Both the position numbers and the translations under genes were made by a program. A stretch of DNA of 64,000 nucleotides from Cyanobium sp. E1_MAG_00006 (GTDB lineage: Bacteria > Cyanobacteriota > Cyanobacteriia > PCC-6307 > Cyanobiaceae), in the NCBI GenBank assembly GCA_027488975.1, contig JAIYAQ010000005.1, positions 1-64,000 of the forward strand, in the 5' to 3' direction. Positions 9,825-18,632 of the stretch are shown here, piece after piece (the first letter of the stretch is position 1; every line of letters begins with the position of its first letter). Below the pieces are notes generated by a model. The model was not told the DNA's origin, ran no database searches, and was given only the letters and a program-made list of their open reading frames with translations.

Positions 9825-12802
9825 CAGCTTGCCTCCTGCTGGCGATAGAGGGCGAAATAGCGGCCCCTGCGGCCAATCAGATCATCGTGGGTTCCGGTCT
9901 CAACAATGGCGCCCTGATGGAGCATCACGATCAGATCGGCACGCCGGATCGTTGAAAGCCGGTGAGTGATGAAGAACACCGTGCAATGCTGCAGATTCTC
10001 CCTCAGGTTGTCGCAAACGCGGCGTTCCGTGTCGTAATCGAGAGCGCTGGTTGCCTCATCGAGCACCAGCATCTTCGGTCGGCTCAACAGGGTGCGGGCC
10101 AAGGCAATGCGCTGACGCTGGCCGCCGGAGAGGCCGGCACCACGCTCCCCCACGTTGGTGCTGTAGCCGGAGGGAAGTTCCATGATGAATTCATGGGCAC
10201 AGGCCAAGCCTGAAGCCTCAACGATCGCATCACTGGTGGCATCAGGGTCTGTTAGGGCGATATTCTCGGCCACCGAACCTGTGAACAACAGAGGCTCTTG
10301 AGGAACGATGCCGATCTGACGGCGCAGGGAATAGAGCTCAACCTTGTCGATGTCGTAGTTATCGATCATCACCCGACCGCTGCCGGGTGAATAGAGACGC
10401 GAGAGCAACTTGGTCAGCGTGCTCTTGCCGCTACCGCTCTGACCGACAACACCCACAAAGGTGCCAGCCGGGATATCCAGGTTGATGTTCTGAAGAACCG
10501 GCGTGGGTGACCCAGGAAAGGCAAAGGTCACATTCTCAAATACCACGCGACCATCCACGGGCGGCAGCGGGATCTTCTGCTTGTCATCGAGACTGGATTC
10601 CTCCGTTGTATCGACCACATCAGCGAGCCGCTCGAACGACACCTTCAGCTCCTGAATGTTCTGCCAGATGCTGGACAGGCGAAGCATCGGCTGGGTGACG
10701 TAGCCGGAAATGATCCGGAAGGCGATCAGCTGACCAAGACTCATCTCCCCGTTGAGCACCAGTGTGGCTCCGACCCAGAGCACAAGCAGCTGAGAGAGCT
10801 TCTGCAGCACCTGACTGGTTTCACTGAGAGCCGTGCCCGTGATCGTTTTCTCAAAGGTACGGGCGATGTATTTGCTGTAGAAGTCCTGCCATTTCCAACG
10901 GCTGATCATCTCCACGTTCTGTGCCTTGACCGTCTGGATGCCGCTCAGCACCTCAACCAGATGGCTCTGGGTGCGGGCATTCTCATTGGCCGCATCCCGG
11001 TACTGACGCCGGAACAGCGGAGCGCCGAGCACGGTGAGACCGATCTGGATCGGCAGCACGCTCAGAGCGATCAGAGTCAGCACCCAGCTGTAGAGCACCA
11101 TCACAACGATGTAAATCACCGAGAAGGCGGCATCCAGCACGGTGGTCAGGGCCTGACCGGTGAGGAAGTTGCGGATCTTCTCCATCTCGGCGATGCGTGT
11201 GCCCAGCTCACCGACCGGCCGGCGATCGAAGTAGCTCAAGGGCAAGCGCAGCAGGTGATCGATCACTTCCGCTCCCAGGCGCAGATCGATGCGGTTGGTG
11301 GTTTCCGTGAACAGGAAGGTGCGCAGAGAGCCGATCACACCCTCCATGAGGGTGACCACCACCAGCGCCACGCCCAGCACCTGAAGCGTGTCGAGGCTGC
11401 GCTGGCTGATCACCTTGTCGATGATCACCTGAATCAGCAGTGGATTGGCGAGGCTGAACAGCTGCACCACGAAGGAGGCCACCAGCACCTGGAGCAGCAG
11501 GCCACGGAACCGCTGCAGCGATGGCCAGAACCAGGAGAAGCCGAAGCGCTGCTCGGGTGTGCTGCTGCTGCGTTCCAGCAGCAGCATTTCGATGCCCTCG
11601 GGATAGTGCTCCGCGATCTGAGCCGGACTCAGCTCGACCCAGCCATCCCGAGGCGAGGCCAACACCACGCCACGGGCGTTGCTGAACTGCACGATGGCAA
11701 AGCCACCGTTCCAGAGCAGCAGCGCCGGCGTCTGCAGCCGCGTGCCCTGGGAGGCCGGCACCCGCACCCCACTGACGTGCAGGCCCAGCATGGCGCCGAG
11801 GTTGCCGCAGAGTTGAAGATCAGGTGTGCGGCCCCTATTGAGGCTGTCGCGCAGGATGCGCTCGATCGCATCGCGACGGAACGGCAGCTTCAGCTCGGCC
11901 GACAGCATCTGGAAGCAAGCCAGCACCTCATCAAGAGGCCCGCTGGCGCGGATCAGGCTGAAGCGGGTGCGCTCGCGGCTACCAAGATCCATGCCGGATT
12001 CCAGGGGCATGGTCTGGAGCACCTCATCGGTGCCGCCCACCACCACAACCTCCGGAACCAGCGGCGCCAGGGCCCCGGACCCGGCTGCGTCCTGCCCGTC
12101 CGCCGCCCCGGCGGAACCCAGCAGCAGCTCCAGCGGCTCCCGCTGCCAGGCCACCAGTCGGCAGGGCAGCGGGGGAGTTGCCGCGGGCACACCGGCTGCA
12201 GGATCGAGCAGCGAACCGAGCGGATGCTGGGGAAGGTTGTTGCTGGCCGCCAACAGCTGCTCGTTGGCACGCACACCACCCACCGCCATGGCGGTGGGCT
12301 CGAGGCTGCGGGCGTGGACCTGCATCGACTGGGTGAGGTCCCGCAACCCCGCCCTGGAACTGGGATGACTGGCCAGAACCGGCTCCAGTAACGCGGCGAG
12401 TTCAGCGGGCCAGAGCTGGGCGGCGCACCAGCTGCGGAAGGACGGCTCCTCCTGCAGGAGCTGCAGCAGATCCTGATCAGCCAAAGCCGCGGCCTGCAGC
12501 TCCCGGGCCGCCGCCACCTCCTCACATCCCTTGACGCGCAGGAAGGAGGCCAGGCCCACCCAGTCGCCAGGGCCGAGCTTGACCAGCGTGGCGGGACGCC
12601 CTTGCTCCTCCACCAGCAGCCTTGCTTCACCCTCAAGGATGAGCAGCACCTCACCCGGCACGAGGCTGCGGTGGCACAGGGGCTGACCGACAGCGAAGCG
12701 GCGCGGCTGAAACTGCACCGCCAGCTGCTCGAGGCGTGCTGGCGAGAGCTCGCGGAAGGCGGGGTGCTCCGCCAGCAGCGCATCGGAGACTGTGCTGGTC
12801 AT
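9824..12802 (-). CDS. ABC exporter with N-terminal cNMP-binding-like domain and degenerate C39-like domain
   Basis: Inner-membrane, HlyB-like ATP-driven exporter of 992 residues. Order of parts: a cyclic-nucleotide-binding-like jelly roll (about 1-130, FAVGQPLCHRSLVPGEVLLI), a low-complexity linker (about 180-290), a C39-peptidase-like segment (about 310-440) whose usual catalytic Cys-Gln is absent, a six-helix type-1 transmembrane domain (about 450-720), and a complete ATPase domain with Walker A GQSGSGKST, signature LSGGQRQR and Walker B MLVLDEATSALD. A C39-like domain without the catalytic Cys implies substrate docking without leader cleavage, as in HlyB (family knowledge). It overlaps the upstream isomerase gene by ATGA and the downstream hlyD-like gene by one base. 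The exported substrate is not in view. Confidence 0.92.
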   Translation of the reverse strand: MTSTVSDALLAEHPAFRELSPARLEQLAVQFQPRRFAVGQPLCHRSLVPGEVLLILEGEARLLVEEQGRPATLVKLGPGDWVGLASFLRVKGCEEVAAARELQAAALADQDLLQLLQEEPSFRSWCAAQLWPAELAALLEPVLASHPSSRAGLRDLTQSMQVHARSLEPTAMAVGGVRANEQLLAASNNLPQHPLGSLLDPAAGVPAATPPLPCRLVAWQREPLELLLGSAGAADGQDAAGSGALAPLVPEVVVVGGTDEVLQTMPLESGMDLGSRERTRFSLIRASGPLDEVLACFQMLSAELKLPFRRDAIERILRDSLNRGRTPDLQLCGNLGAMLGLHVSGVRVPASQGTRLQTPALLLWNGGFAIVQFSNARGVVLASPRDGWVELSPAQIAEHYPEGIEMLLLERSSSTPEQRFGFSWFWPSLQRFRGLLLQVLVASFVVQLFSLANPLLIQVIIDKVISQRSLDTLQVLGVALVVVTLMEGVIGSLRTFLFTETTNRIDLRLGAEVIDHLLRLPLSYFDRRPVGELGTRIAEMEKIRNFLTGQALTTVLDAAFSVIYIVVMVLYSWVLTLIALSVLPIQIGLTVLGAPLFRRQYRDAANENARTQSHLVEVLSGIQTVKAQNVEMISRWKWQDFYSKYIARTFEKTITGTALSETSQVLQKLSQLLVLWVGATLVLNGEMSLGQLIAFRIISGYVTQPMLRLSSIWQNIQELKVSFERLADVVDTTEESSLDDKQKIPLPPVDGRVVFENVTFAFPGSPTPVLQNINLDIPAGTFVGVVGQSGSGKSTLTKLLSRLYSPGSGRVMIDNYDIDKVELYSLRRQIGIVPQEPLLFTGSVAENIALTDPDATSDAIVEASGLACAHEFIMELPSGYSTNVGERGAGLSGGQRQRIALARTLLSRPKMLVLDEATSALDYDTERRVCDNLRENLQHCTVFFITHRLSTIRRADLIVMLHQGAIVETGTHDDLIGRRGRYFALYRQQEAS

Positions 12803-13593
12803 GGTTGGGCGAACCGGAGCGGGATGAGCTGACCGACGTGGCGTTCCACCTGCTCCTCGAGCGCCTCCTCGAACAGTTCCCGCGCCATCTGCGCCGCGGT
12901 GGCGTCATCCAGAGAGGCTGGCGAGAAGCTCTCCAGGCGCACCACCAGCCACCACTGCTCGATGCGGAATGGCTCCATCAGCACCCCAGGCGTGGCAGCC
13001 CGCAGCCGCTCAGCCAGGAGGGGATGGGCCTGAAGCAGTGGCACCGGACCGACGATGCCGCGGGTCGTGCGCTCCGGGCCCTCGGCGTAGCGGGCCGCCA
13101 GCTCAGAGAAGTCGGCCTCGCCCTCGTTGATCTGCAGGTAAAGCTCGCGGGCCAGGCCGGCATCCTCGAGGCGCAACAGACTGTAGACCACGCGGTCGAG
13201 CTGATTCTTGCGCTGCAAGAAGCGCGCTTCCGCCTTAGGCAGGTGATGGAGCTCGATGTAGCGCTGCAGCCGCAGCGGTTGCAGCAGCTGCTCCTCCAAT
13301 TCGTCCTGACGCAGCAGGTTCAGGCGCAAAAAAGTATCCAGTCCCTCCTGCGCAGAGATCTGCTGTTCACGCAAAAAGGCATCCATGGCGTGTCGGCGCT
13401 CCTCATCGGCCACCGCAATGCCTGATGAGAGCTCCGCCATCACCATGCTCCGCAACAGTGGACGCACAAGGCGGTGGCGGGCCAGAAGATCGAGCTGTTC
13501 GCCGGAGAGAGCGAACTGGGCAGTGGCAACCACAGCGTGGGCAAGAGACCGGTGAATCCCAGGCAACCTAGGTTGGATACAGGGTAACGGCAT
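12799..13593 (-). CDS. PpiC/SurA-like peptidyl-prolyl isomerase of the export operon
   Basis: Predicted parvulin-type prolyl isomerase or chaperone. The N-terminal half is helical and SurA-like (about residues 40-160). The C-terminal half carries the parvulin pattern: DFSELAARYAEGPERTTRGIVGPVPL, then LLAERLRAATPGVLMEPFRIEQWWLVVRLE. No signal peptide is visible, so it may act on the cytoplasmic side, holding the substrate before export; this is inference. The frame is open to an ATG at 13743, but that would cover the divergent queE start, so the ATG at 13593 was chosen. A GTG start near residue 20 is also possible. First gene of a three-gene operon with the ABC exporter and HlyD-like adaptor. 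Confidence 0.8.
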   Translation of the reverse strand: MPLPCIQPRLPGIHRSLAHAVVATAQFALSGEQLDLLARHRLVRPLLRSMVMAELSSGIAVADEERRHAMDAFLREQQISAQEGLDTFLRLNLLRQDELEEQLLQPLRLQRYIELHHLPKAEARFLQRKNQLDRVVYSLLRLEDAGLARELYLQINEGEADFSELAARYAEGPERTTRGIVGPVPLLQAHPLLAERLRAATPGVLMEPFRIEQWWLVVRLESFSPASLDDATAAQMARELFEEALEEQVERHVGQLIPLRFAQP

Positions 13594-13723
13594 CCCGTCT
13601 TTGCGTGCTGCGGCACACCGCGCTCTGTCTGCAATACACCCGATCCAGTACTCATCCAGCTGGTGCGTCCCGTCCTTCCTCCGTGCCGTCGCGTTCCCCG
13701 TGCCGTCAGCTCCTCTCCCACCG

Positions 13724-14368
13724 ATGACGCCGGCAGCGACCACCGAGAGCCTGCCGGTGGTGGAAACCTTCCATTCCCTTCAGGGAGAGGGAATGCACAG
13801 CGGCCGCAGCGCCTTCTTCATCCGCCTGGGGGGGTGCCGGGTGGGCTGCCGCTGGTGCGACACCAAACACTCCTGGCCGCTCGACGTTCATGCCGCCGTA
13901 CCGCTGCCGGAGTTGGTGGAGCGCAGCCGGGAGGCCGCCGCGGCCGGAGCCGCCTTCGTGGTGATCACCGGTGGCGAACCGCTGCACCACAACCTCGATG
14001 GCCTGTGCAGCGCGCTGGCCACCAGCGGCCTGCCCCTGCATCTGGAGACGAGCGGGGTGGACGCCCCCAGTGGGCGTTTCGACTGGATCACGCTCTCGCC
14101 CAAGCCCCATGCACCGCCGCGCGCGGCCCTGCTGGCAACGTGCCAAGAGCTGAAGGTGATCGTGCATGAGCCCGCCGATCTGACCTTCGCCGAAGCGATG
14201 GCCAGCCAGGCCCTCCAGGCCCGCGATCCGGCGGCCGAACACCCGGTGCTGCTGCTGCAGCCGGGCTGGCAGAGCTCCCCGGGGCAGGCCCTGGCACTGC
14301 AGCACGTGCAGGCCAACCCTGCCTGGCGCCTGAGCCTGCAGAGCCACAAGCTGCTGGGGGTGCGATGA
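13724..14368 (+). CDS. queE: 7-carboxy-7-deazaguanine synthase (radical SAM)
   Basis: Radical SAM enzyme that converts 6-carboxytetrahydropterin to 7-carboxy-7-deazaguanine on the route to preQ0, queuosine and related 7-deazaguanines. The iron-sulfur motif CxxxCxxC is present as CRVGCRWC near residue 40, preceded by the family segment [28 protein letters not shown] (SAM-binding GGE motif) is near residue 85. The ATG at 13724 was chosen over the upstream in-frame start at 13601, since homology begins right after it. It ends with an ATGA overlap with queC, so the two are translationally coupled. Confidence 0.94.
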   Translation: MTPAATTESLPVVETFHSLQGEGMHSGRSAFFIRLGGCRVGCRWCDTKHSWPLDVHAAVPLPELVERSREAAAAGAAFVVITGGEPLHHNLDGLCSALATSGLPLHLETSGVDAPSGRFDWITLSPKPHAPPRAALLATCQELKVIVHEPADLTFAEAMASQALQARDPAAEHPVLLLQPGWQSSPGQALALQHVQANPAWRLSLQSHKLLGVR

Positions 14369-15057
14369 ACGCCTCAGCTGCCCCCACCGCCATCGCGCTG
14401 CTGTCCGGAGGTCTCGATTCGGCCACCGCCGCCGCCCTGGCCATCGAGGCCGGTCTGCGCGTGATCGGACTGTCGTTCGACTATGGCCAGCGTCATCGGC
14501 GGGAGCTGGAGGCGGCGACCGCCGTGGCCGCAACGCTCGGATTGGCGGAGCACCACACGATCAGCGTCAACCTGGCCGCCTGGGGCGGTTCCTCCCTCAC
14601 CGACGGCACCCTGGTGATCCCCACCGGCGGTGTCCGCAGCGGGGAGATCCCCAGCACCTATGTGCCCGGTCGCAACACCGTGTTCATCGCCCTGGGACTG
14701 AGCCTGGCGGAGGCCCGCGGTGCGGAACGGCTGGTGCTGGGGGTGAATGCGGTGGATTACTCGGGGTACCCCGACTGCCGGCCCGACTACCTGGAGGCCT
14801 TCCAGGTGCTGGCGGATCTGGCCAGCAAGGCCGGCCGCGAAGGCCGCGGTGCGCGCCTGTGGGCACCGCTGGTGCAGTGGAGCAAAACGCGGATCGTGCA
14901 GGAAGCCCTACGCCTGAACGTGCCGATCCCATCCACCTGGAGCTGCTACAGCGGCGGCAGCGAGCCCTGCGGCCTCTGCGACAGCTGCCGCATCCGTGAT
15001 GCCGCCCTGATCGAGGCCGGCCGGGCCGATCTGGCCAGCGCCGCCGGCCGGCGCTGA
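14365..15057 (+). CDS. queC: 7-cyano-7-deazaguanine synthase
   Basis: ATP-dependent enzyme that turns 7-carboxy-7-deazaguanine into preQ0. 230 residues with the PP-loop [15 protein letters not shown] near the N-terminus, a [14 protein letters not shown] segment, and the C-terminal zinc-binding cluster [15 protein letters not shown]. It overlaps queE by 4 bases and touches pabB through TGATG. No queD or queF is visible nearby, so downstream conversion to preQ1 must be encoded elsewhere or be absent. Confidence 0.96.
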   Translation: MNASAAPTAIALLSGGLDSATAAALAIEAGLRVIGLSFDYGQRHRRELEAATAVAATLGLAEHHTISVNLAAWGGSSLTDGTLVIPTGGVRSGEIPSTYVPGRNTVFIALGLSLAEARGAERLVLGVNAVDYSGYPDCRPDYLEAFQVLADLASKAGREGRGARLWAPLVQWSKTRIVQEALRLNVPIPSTWSCYSGGSEPCGLCDSCRIRDAALIEAGRADLASAAGRR

Positions 15058-16430
15058 TGGCCGTGGAGCACACCCAGCGCCCCGAACGGCTGGAGCGACC
15101 CTGGATAGCGCCGCCGCTGCTGGCGCGGGCCCTGGTGGAGCGATGGGGTGCCGAGGGGCTGATCTGGCTGGATGGCGATGGCACGCAGCTGGGTCGTTGG
15201 GCGACCCTGGCGGCCGATCCGCTGGAGCAGAAATGCCGGCGTGGCCTGCCTGGCGAGCCGGGCAGCAGCGATCCCTTCAGTGCCCTGGAAGAGCTGGGGC
15301 CGGGGCACTGGACGGGCTGGCTGAGCTACGAGGCGGCCGCCTGGGCCGAGCCGGCGCGCCACTGGAAGGACGACACCATGGCCAGCCTCTGGATCGCCCG
15401 CCACGATCCGGTGCTGCGCTGCGATCTGGTGGCCCGGCGCCTGTGGATCGTCGGCGTCGATCGCCAGCGGCTGCAGGCCATGGCCGACTGGCTCGACAGC
15501 CTGGATCCAGCCGCTGACGCCCCCGACAGCGCTGGGGCCCCTGGCCATCAGCCGCAGCAGGCGCTGGCCATCCCCCACGCGGCCTGGCACTGGCACACCG
15601 ATGCCGCCCGCTTTGCTGCGGGGGTGGCCCGGATCCGCGAGTGGATCGCCAGCGGCGATCTGTTCCAGGCCAATCTCACGGCCTGCTGCAGCGCGCTGCT
15701 GCCGCCCGGAGTGCTCAGCGGCGCCGCTGCGGCTCTACCGCTGTTCGAGCGGTTGCGGCAGCATTGCCCCGCCCCCTTCGCCGGCCTTGTGGTGGCTAGC
15801 GATGAGGCCCGCGGCGAAGCGGTGATCTCCGCCTCACCGGAGCGGTTCCTGCAGGTGAACAGCGCCGGGCACGTGGAAACACGACCGATCAAGGGCACCC
15901 GACCGCGGCACGGCGATCCCGAACGGGATGCGGACCTGGCGGCCGAGCTGGTGTGCAGCAGCAAGGACCGCGCCGAGAACGTGATGATCGTCGATCTGCT
16001 GCGCAACGACCTGGGTCGGAGCTGCCGACCAGGATCGATCCACGTGCCGCAACTGGTGGGCCTGGAGAGCTACGCCAACGTGCACCACCTCACCTCGGTG
16101 GTGACCGGCGAACTCAGGCCTGAGCGCAGCTGGGTGGACCTGCTGCGGGCCTGCTGGCCGGGAGGCTCGATCAGTGGCGCTCCGAAACTGCGCGCCTGCC
16201 AGCGACTGGCGGAACTGGAACCGATAGCCCGTGGCCCCTACTGCGGCTCCCTGCTGCGGCGCGACTGGGACGGCAGTCTCGACAGCAGCATCCTCATCCG
16301 CACCCTGCTGCTGAAGGACCGTGAGCTGCGCCTGCAGGCGGGTTGTGGCATCGTCGCCGACTCCGACCCCGAGGCTGAAGCCGAGGAGCTGGGCTGGAAG
16401 CTGCACCCCCTGCTGGAGGCCCTGGCATGA
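15057..16430 (+). CDS. pabB: Aminodeoxychorismate synthase component I
   Basis: Uses chorismate and ammonia to make 4-amino-4-deoxychorismate for folate p-aminobenzoate. 457 residues. The chorismate-binding domain fills the C-terminal two thirds: SGDLFQANLT, the motif PIKGTRPR (the Lys in PIKGT is typical of PabB; anthranilate synthases usually have Ala there), SSKDRAENVMIVDLLRNDLG, and the PGGSISGAPKLRACQ motif. The glutaminase partner (PabA/TrpG) is not in the window. It is coupled by short overlaps to queC and to the next gene, an aminodeoxychorismate-lyase-like protein, which supports PabB over TrpE. Confidence 0.92.
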   Translation: MAVEHTQRPERLERPWIAPPLLARALVERWGAEGLIWLDGDGTQLGRWATLAADPLEQKCRRGLPGEPGSSDPFSALEELGPGHWTGWLSYEAAAWAEPARHWKDDTMASLWIARHDPVLRCDLVARRLWIVGVDRQRLQAMADWLDSLDPAADAPDSAGAPGHQPQQALAIPHAAWHWHTDAARFAAGVARIREWIASGDLFQANLTACCSALLPPGVLSGAAAALPLFERLRQHCPAPFAGLVVASDEARGEAVISASPERFLQVNSAGHVETRPIKGTRPRHGDPERDADLAAELVCSSKDRAENVMIVDLLRNDLGRSCRPGSIHVPQLVGLESYANVHHLTSVVTGELRPERSWVDLLRACWPGGSISGAPKLRACQRLAELEPIARGPYCGSLLRRDWDGSLDSSILIRTLLLKDRELRLQAGCGIVADSDPEAEAEELGWKLHPLLEALA

Positions 16431-17296
16431 GCGCCGGTCAGCCGGTGGAGGCAACGACCATCGCCTGGATCGACGGGCGCTGGGGCGCAGCGGCAGAACT
16501 GAGCCTGCCCCTGCTGGATCGGGGGCTGCTGCTGGCAGACGGCCTGTTCGAAACGGTGCTGGTGCAGGCGGGGCGGCCGCAGCTGCTGGAGCAGCACCTG
16601 GAGCGCTGGAGCCGCAGCGCCGCCGAGCTGGCGATGGCGCCTCCTCCGGGGCAGGCCGCGCTGGCCCCGCTGATCGCCGAGGCGATCGAACGGTCCGGGC
16701 TGGCGGGGGGGAGTCGGTGCGGAGCCCTGCGGCTGAACTGGAGCCGGGGCATCACTGCCGGGCGGGGCATCGATCTGCCCACGGGCGGTCCAACCGAACA
16801 GGCCGACACGGCCCCAGCCCATCGCTTCTGGCTTCAGCTCAGCCCCTGCACGCCGCTGTTCTCCGCCCAGACAGCGCGGATCAGTCGCCAGGAGCGGCGC
16901 AACGCCGACAGCCGACTGAGCCGATGCAAGACCTTCGCCTACGGCCAGGCGATTCAGGCCCGCCATGAGGCGCGCCAGGCCGGCGCTGAGGACGCCCTTC
17001 TACTCAATGGCAGCGGCGATCTGTGCTGCGGAACCACCGCCAATCTGCTGGTGCAACGCGAGGGCCGCTGGCTGACCCCACCGCTCAGCAGCGGCTGCCT
17101 GCCGGGGGTGATGCGCGGCAGGGCCCTGCAGCTGGGCCTGGCACGGGAAACCCGCCTGCAGCCAGACGTGCAGACGGGTGATCGCTGGCTGCTGCTGAAC
17201 AGCCTCAGCGCACGGCCACTCCGCGCCCTGGATGGCCAGCCCCTCGAGCCCCTCTGCGCCGAAGACGCGGAGGCCTTCTGGCGCCGGCTGCTCTGA
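16427..17296 (+). CDS. pabC: Aminotransferase class IV protein, probable aminodeoxychorismate lyase
   Basis: PLP-dependent fold type IV enzyme. The likely role is releasing pyruvate from aminodeoxychorismate to give p-aminobenzoate. 289 residues: N-terminal DRGLLLADGLFETVL, the PLP lysine in SRCKTFAYGQAI (about residue 168), DALLLNGSGDLCCGTTANLL, and the SSGCLPGVMRGRAL segment. The class also includes D-amino acid and branched-chain aminotransferases. The direct ATGA overlap with pabB is the main reason for the lyase call. Last gene of the queE-queC-pabB-pabC operon. Confidence 0.85.
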   Translation: MSAGQPVEATTIAWIDGRWGAAAELSLPLLDRGLLLADGLFETVLVQAGRPQLLEQHLERWSRSAAELAMAPPPGQAALAPLIAEAIERSGLAGGSRCGALRLNWSRGITAGRGIDLPTGGPTEQADTAPAHRFWLQLSPCTPLFSAQTARISRQERRNADSRLSRCKTFAYGQAIQARHEARQAGAEDALLLNGSGDLCCGTTANLLVQREGRWLTPPLSSGCLPGVMRGRALQLGLARETRLQPDVQTGDRWLLLNSLSARPLRALDGQPLEPLCAEDAEAFWRRLL

Positions 17297-17311
17297 GGAC
17301 GATCGGCCAGA

Positions 17312-17797
17312 TCAGTTGCAGCCCTGGGCAGAGATCCGGTAGGTGAACCCGGTGGCGGCCTGATCGGCGCTGGCACCGATCTTGAAGTTCAGCTGGCTGA
17401 CCGTCTTGCCGGGTACGGCCGGAATATCCCACTGGCGACCGGTGCCGACCTGGGGAGCGTACGACTCATTGACCACCTGCAGGTTGGAACCATCGGTGAA
17501 CTTCAGATAGGCCTGAATCGGGTAGGTGGCGCTGACGGAGGAGTTGGCCGTGAAGAAGAATTTATAACTGGAGTAGGGCTGGGTCACGAAGAAGTCCGTG
17601 TTCCAGTTCGGCCTGCCGAAGGGATTCCCGCTGCTGATGGTCTTGGTGACCACCGGCGTCACACCATTACCCCCCACCGGTGAGAGGAACTGGCAACTCT
17701 GCGCGGAGGCAGGGCTGGCGGCGACCAGCAGAGAGCTGCCGGCGGCGAGGGCAAGCAGAACACGGCGGCGGGAAGCGGAGAGAACGCGCTGAACCAT
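17312..17797 (-). CDS. Secreted/periplasmic small protein of unknown function
   Basis: About 161 residues. A signal peptide is plain: basic SASRRR, hydrophobic VLLALAAGSSLLVAA and cleavage-like SPASAQS. The mature part begins CQFLSPVGGNGV and ends in ISAQGCN, giving two Cys near the two ends that could form a disulfide. It is rich in aromatic residues and predicted beta strands (WNTDFFVTQPYSSYKFFFTA). The pattern matches conserved hypothetical proteins I recall from marine Synechococcus, but no function is known to me. The frame is open to 17878. The ATG at 17797 puts the signal peptide at the N-terminus. Convergent with pabC, 15 bp apart. Confidence 0.8.
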   Translation of the reverse strand: MVQRVLSASRRRVLLALAAGSSLLVAASPASAQSCQFLSPVGGNGVTPVVTKTISSGNPFGRPNWNTDFFVTQPYSSYKFFFTANSSVSATYPIQAYLKFTDGSNLQVVNESYAPQVGTGRQWDIPAVPGKTVSQLNFKIGASADQAATGFTYRISAQGCN

Positions 17798-17924
17798 GGG
17801 GACGATGACGAGAACAGAACGATGGAGCACAGAGGACAGCGGCTCTCTGCTCCAACCAGCTGTAGCAGTCTTCAGCACCCGTGGCGCCGAACTGCGGCAA
17901 CTTGGTACTCACCACAAAGGCAGA

Positions 17925-18632
17925 TCACACGCTGAGGAAGCGATCCACCACCTGCTTGCTCAGTTCGGTGGTGGGACCGCTGGCCACCACACCACCCTTC
18001 TGCATCGCGTAGTACCAGTCGGCCTGGCGCACGAAATGCAGGTGCTGCTCCACCAGCAGCACGCTGATGCCGGTGGTCTCGATGATGCGGCGCACGGCCC
18101 GCTCGATGTCGAGCACCACCGAGGGCTGGATGCCTTCGGTGGGTTCATCGAGCAGCAGCAGCTTCGGCTTGCCCAGCAGGGCGCGGGCGATCGCCAGCTG
18201 CTGCTGCTGTCCGCCGGAGAGGTCGCCGCCGCGGCGGGCCAAGAACTTCTCGAGGATCGGGAACAACTCGAACACCACCGGATCGATGTGGCGGTTCTTG
18301 GCCATGCCGCCCGGCAGAGCCTCCAGCCCCAGCAGCAGGTTCTCGCGCACCGTGAGTTGGGGGATGATCTCCCGCCCCTGGGGCACGTAGCCGATGCCGC
18401 TGCGGGCGCGGGCGTGGGGGGGCATCGCCGAGAACTCCCGCCCCTGCAGGCGCACGGCGCCGCTGCGCTGGCGCAACAGGCCGATCACCGATTTCAGCAA
18501 CGTGGTCTTGCCCACGCCGTTGCGACCGATCAGGCACACCATCTGCCCAGGCGCGACGCTGAGGTCAACGTCGCGCAGGATATGGCTCTCGCCGTAGTAG
18601 ACGTTCAGACCACGGATGTCGAGCAGGCTCAT
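17925..18632 (-). CDS. urtE: Urea ABC transporter ATP-binding subunit UrtE
   Basis: LivF-type ATPase of the high-affinity urea importer. 235 residues with Walker A GRNGVGKTT, the GYVPQGREI Q-loop, signature LSGGQQQQLAIARAL and Walker B LLLLDEPTEGIQPS. The start overlaps the urtD end by ATGA. It is the last gene of the reverse-strand urtABCDE operon. No T-rich hairpin was seen in the 127 bases after its stop. Confidence 0.95.
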   Translation of the reverse strand: MSLLDIRGLNVYYGESHILRDVDLSVAPGQMVCLIGRNGVGKTTLLKSVIGLLRQRSGAVRLQGREFSAMPPHARARSGIGYVPQGREIIPQLTVRENLLLGLEALPGGMAKNRHIDPVVFELFPILEKFLARRGGDLSGGQQQQLAIARALLGKPKLLLLDEPTEGIQPSVVLDIERAVRRIIETTGISVLLVEQHLHFVRQADWYYAMQKGGVVASGPTTELSKQVVDRFLSV

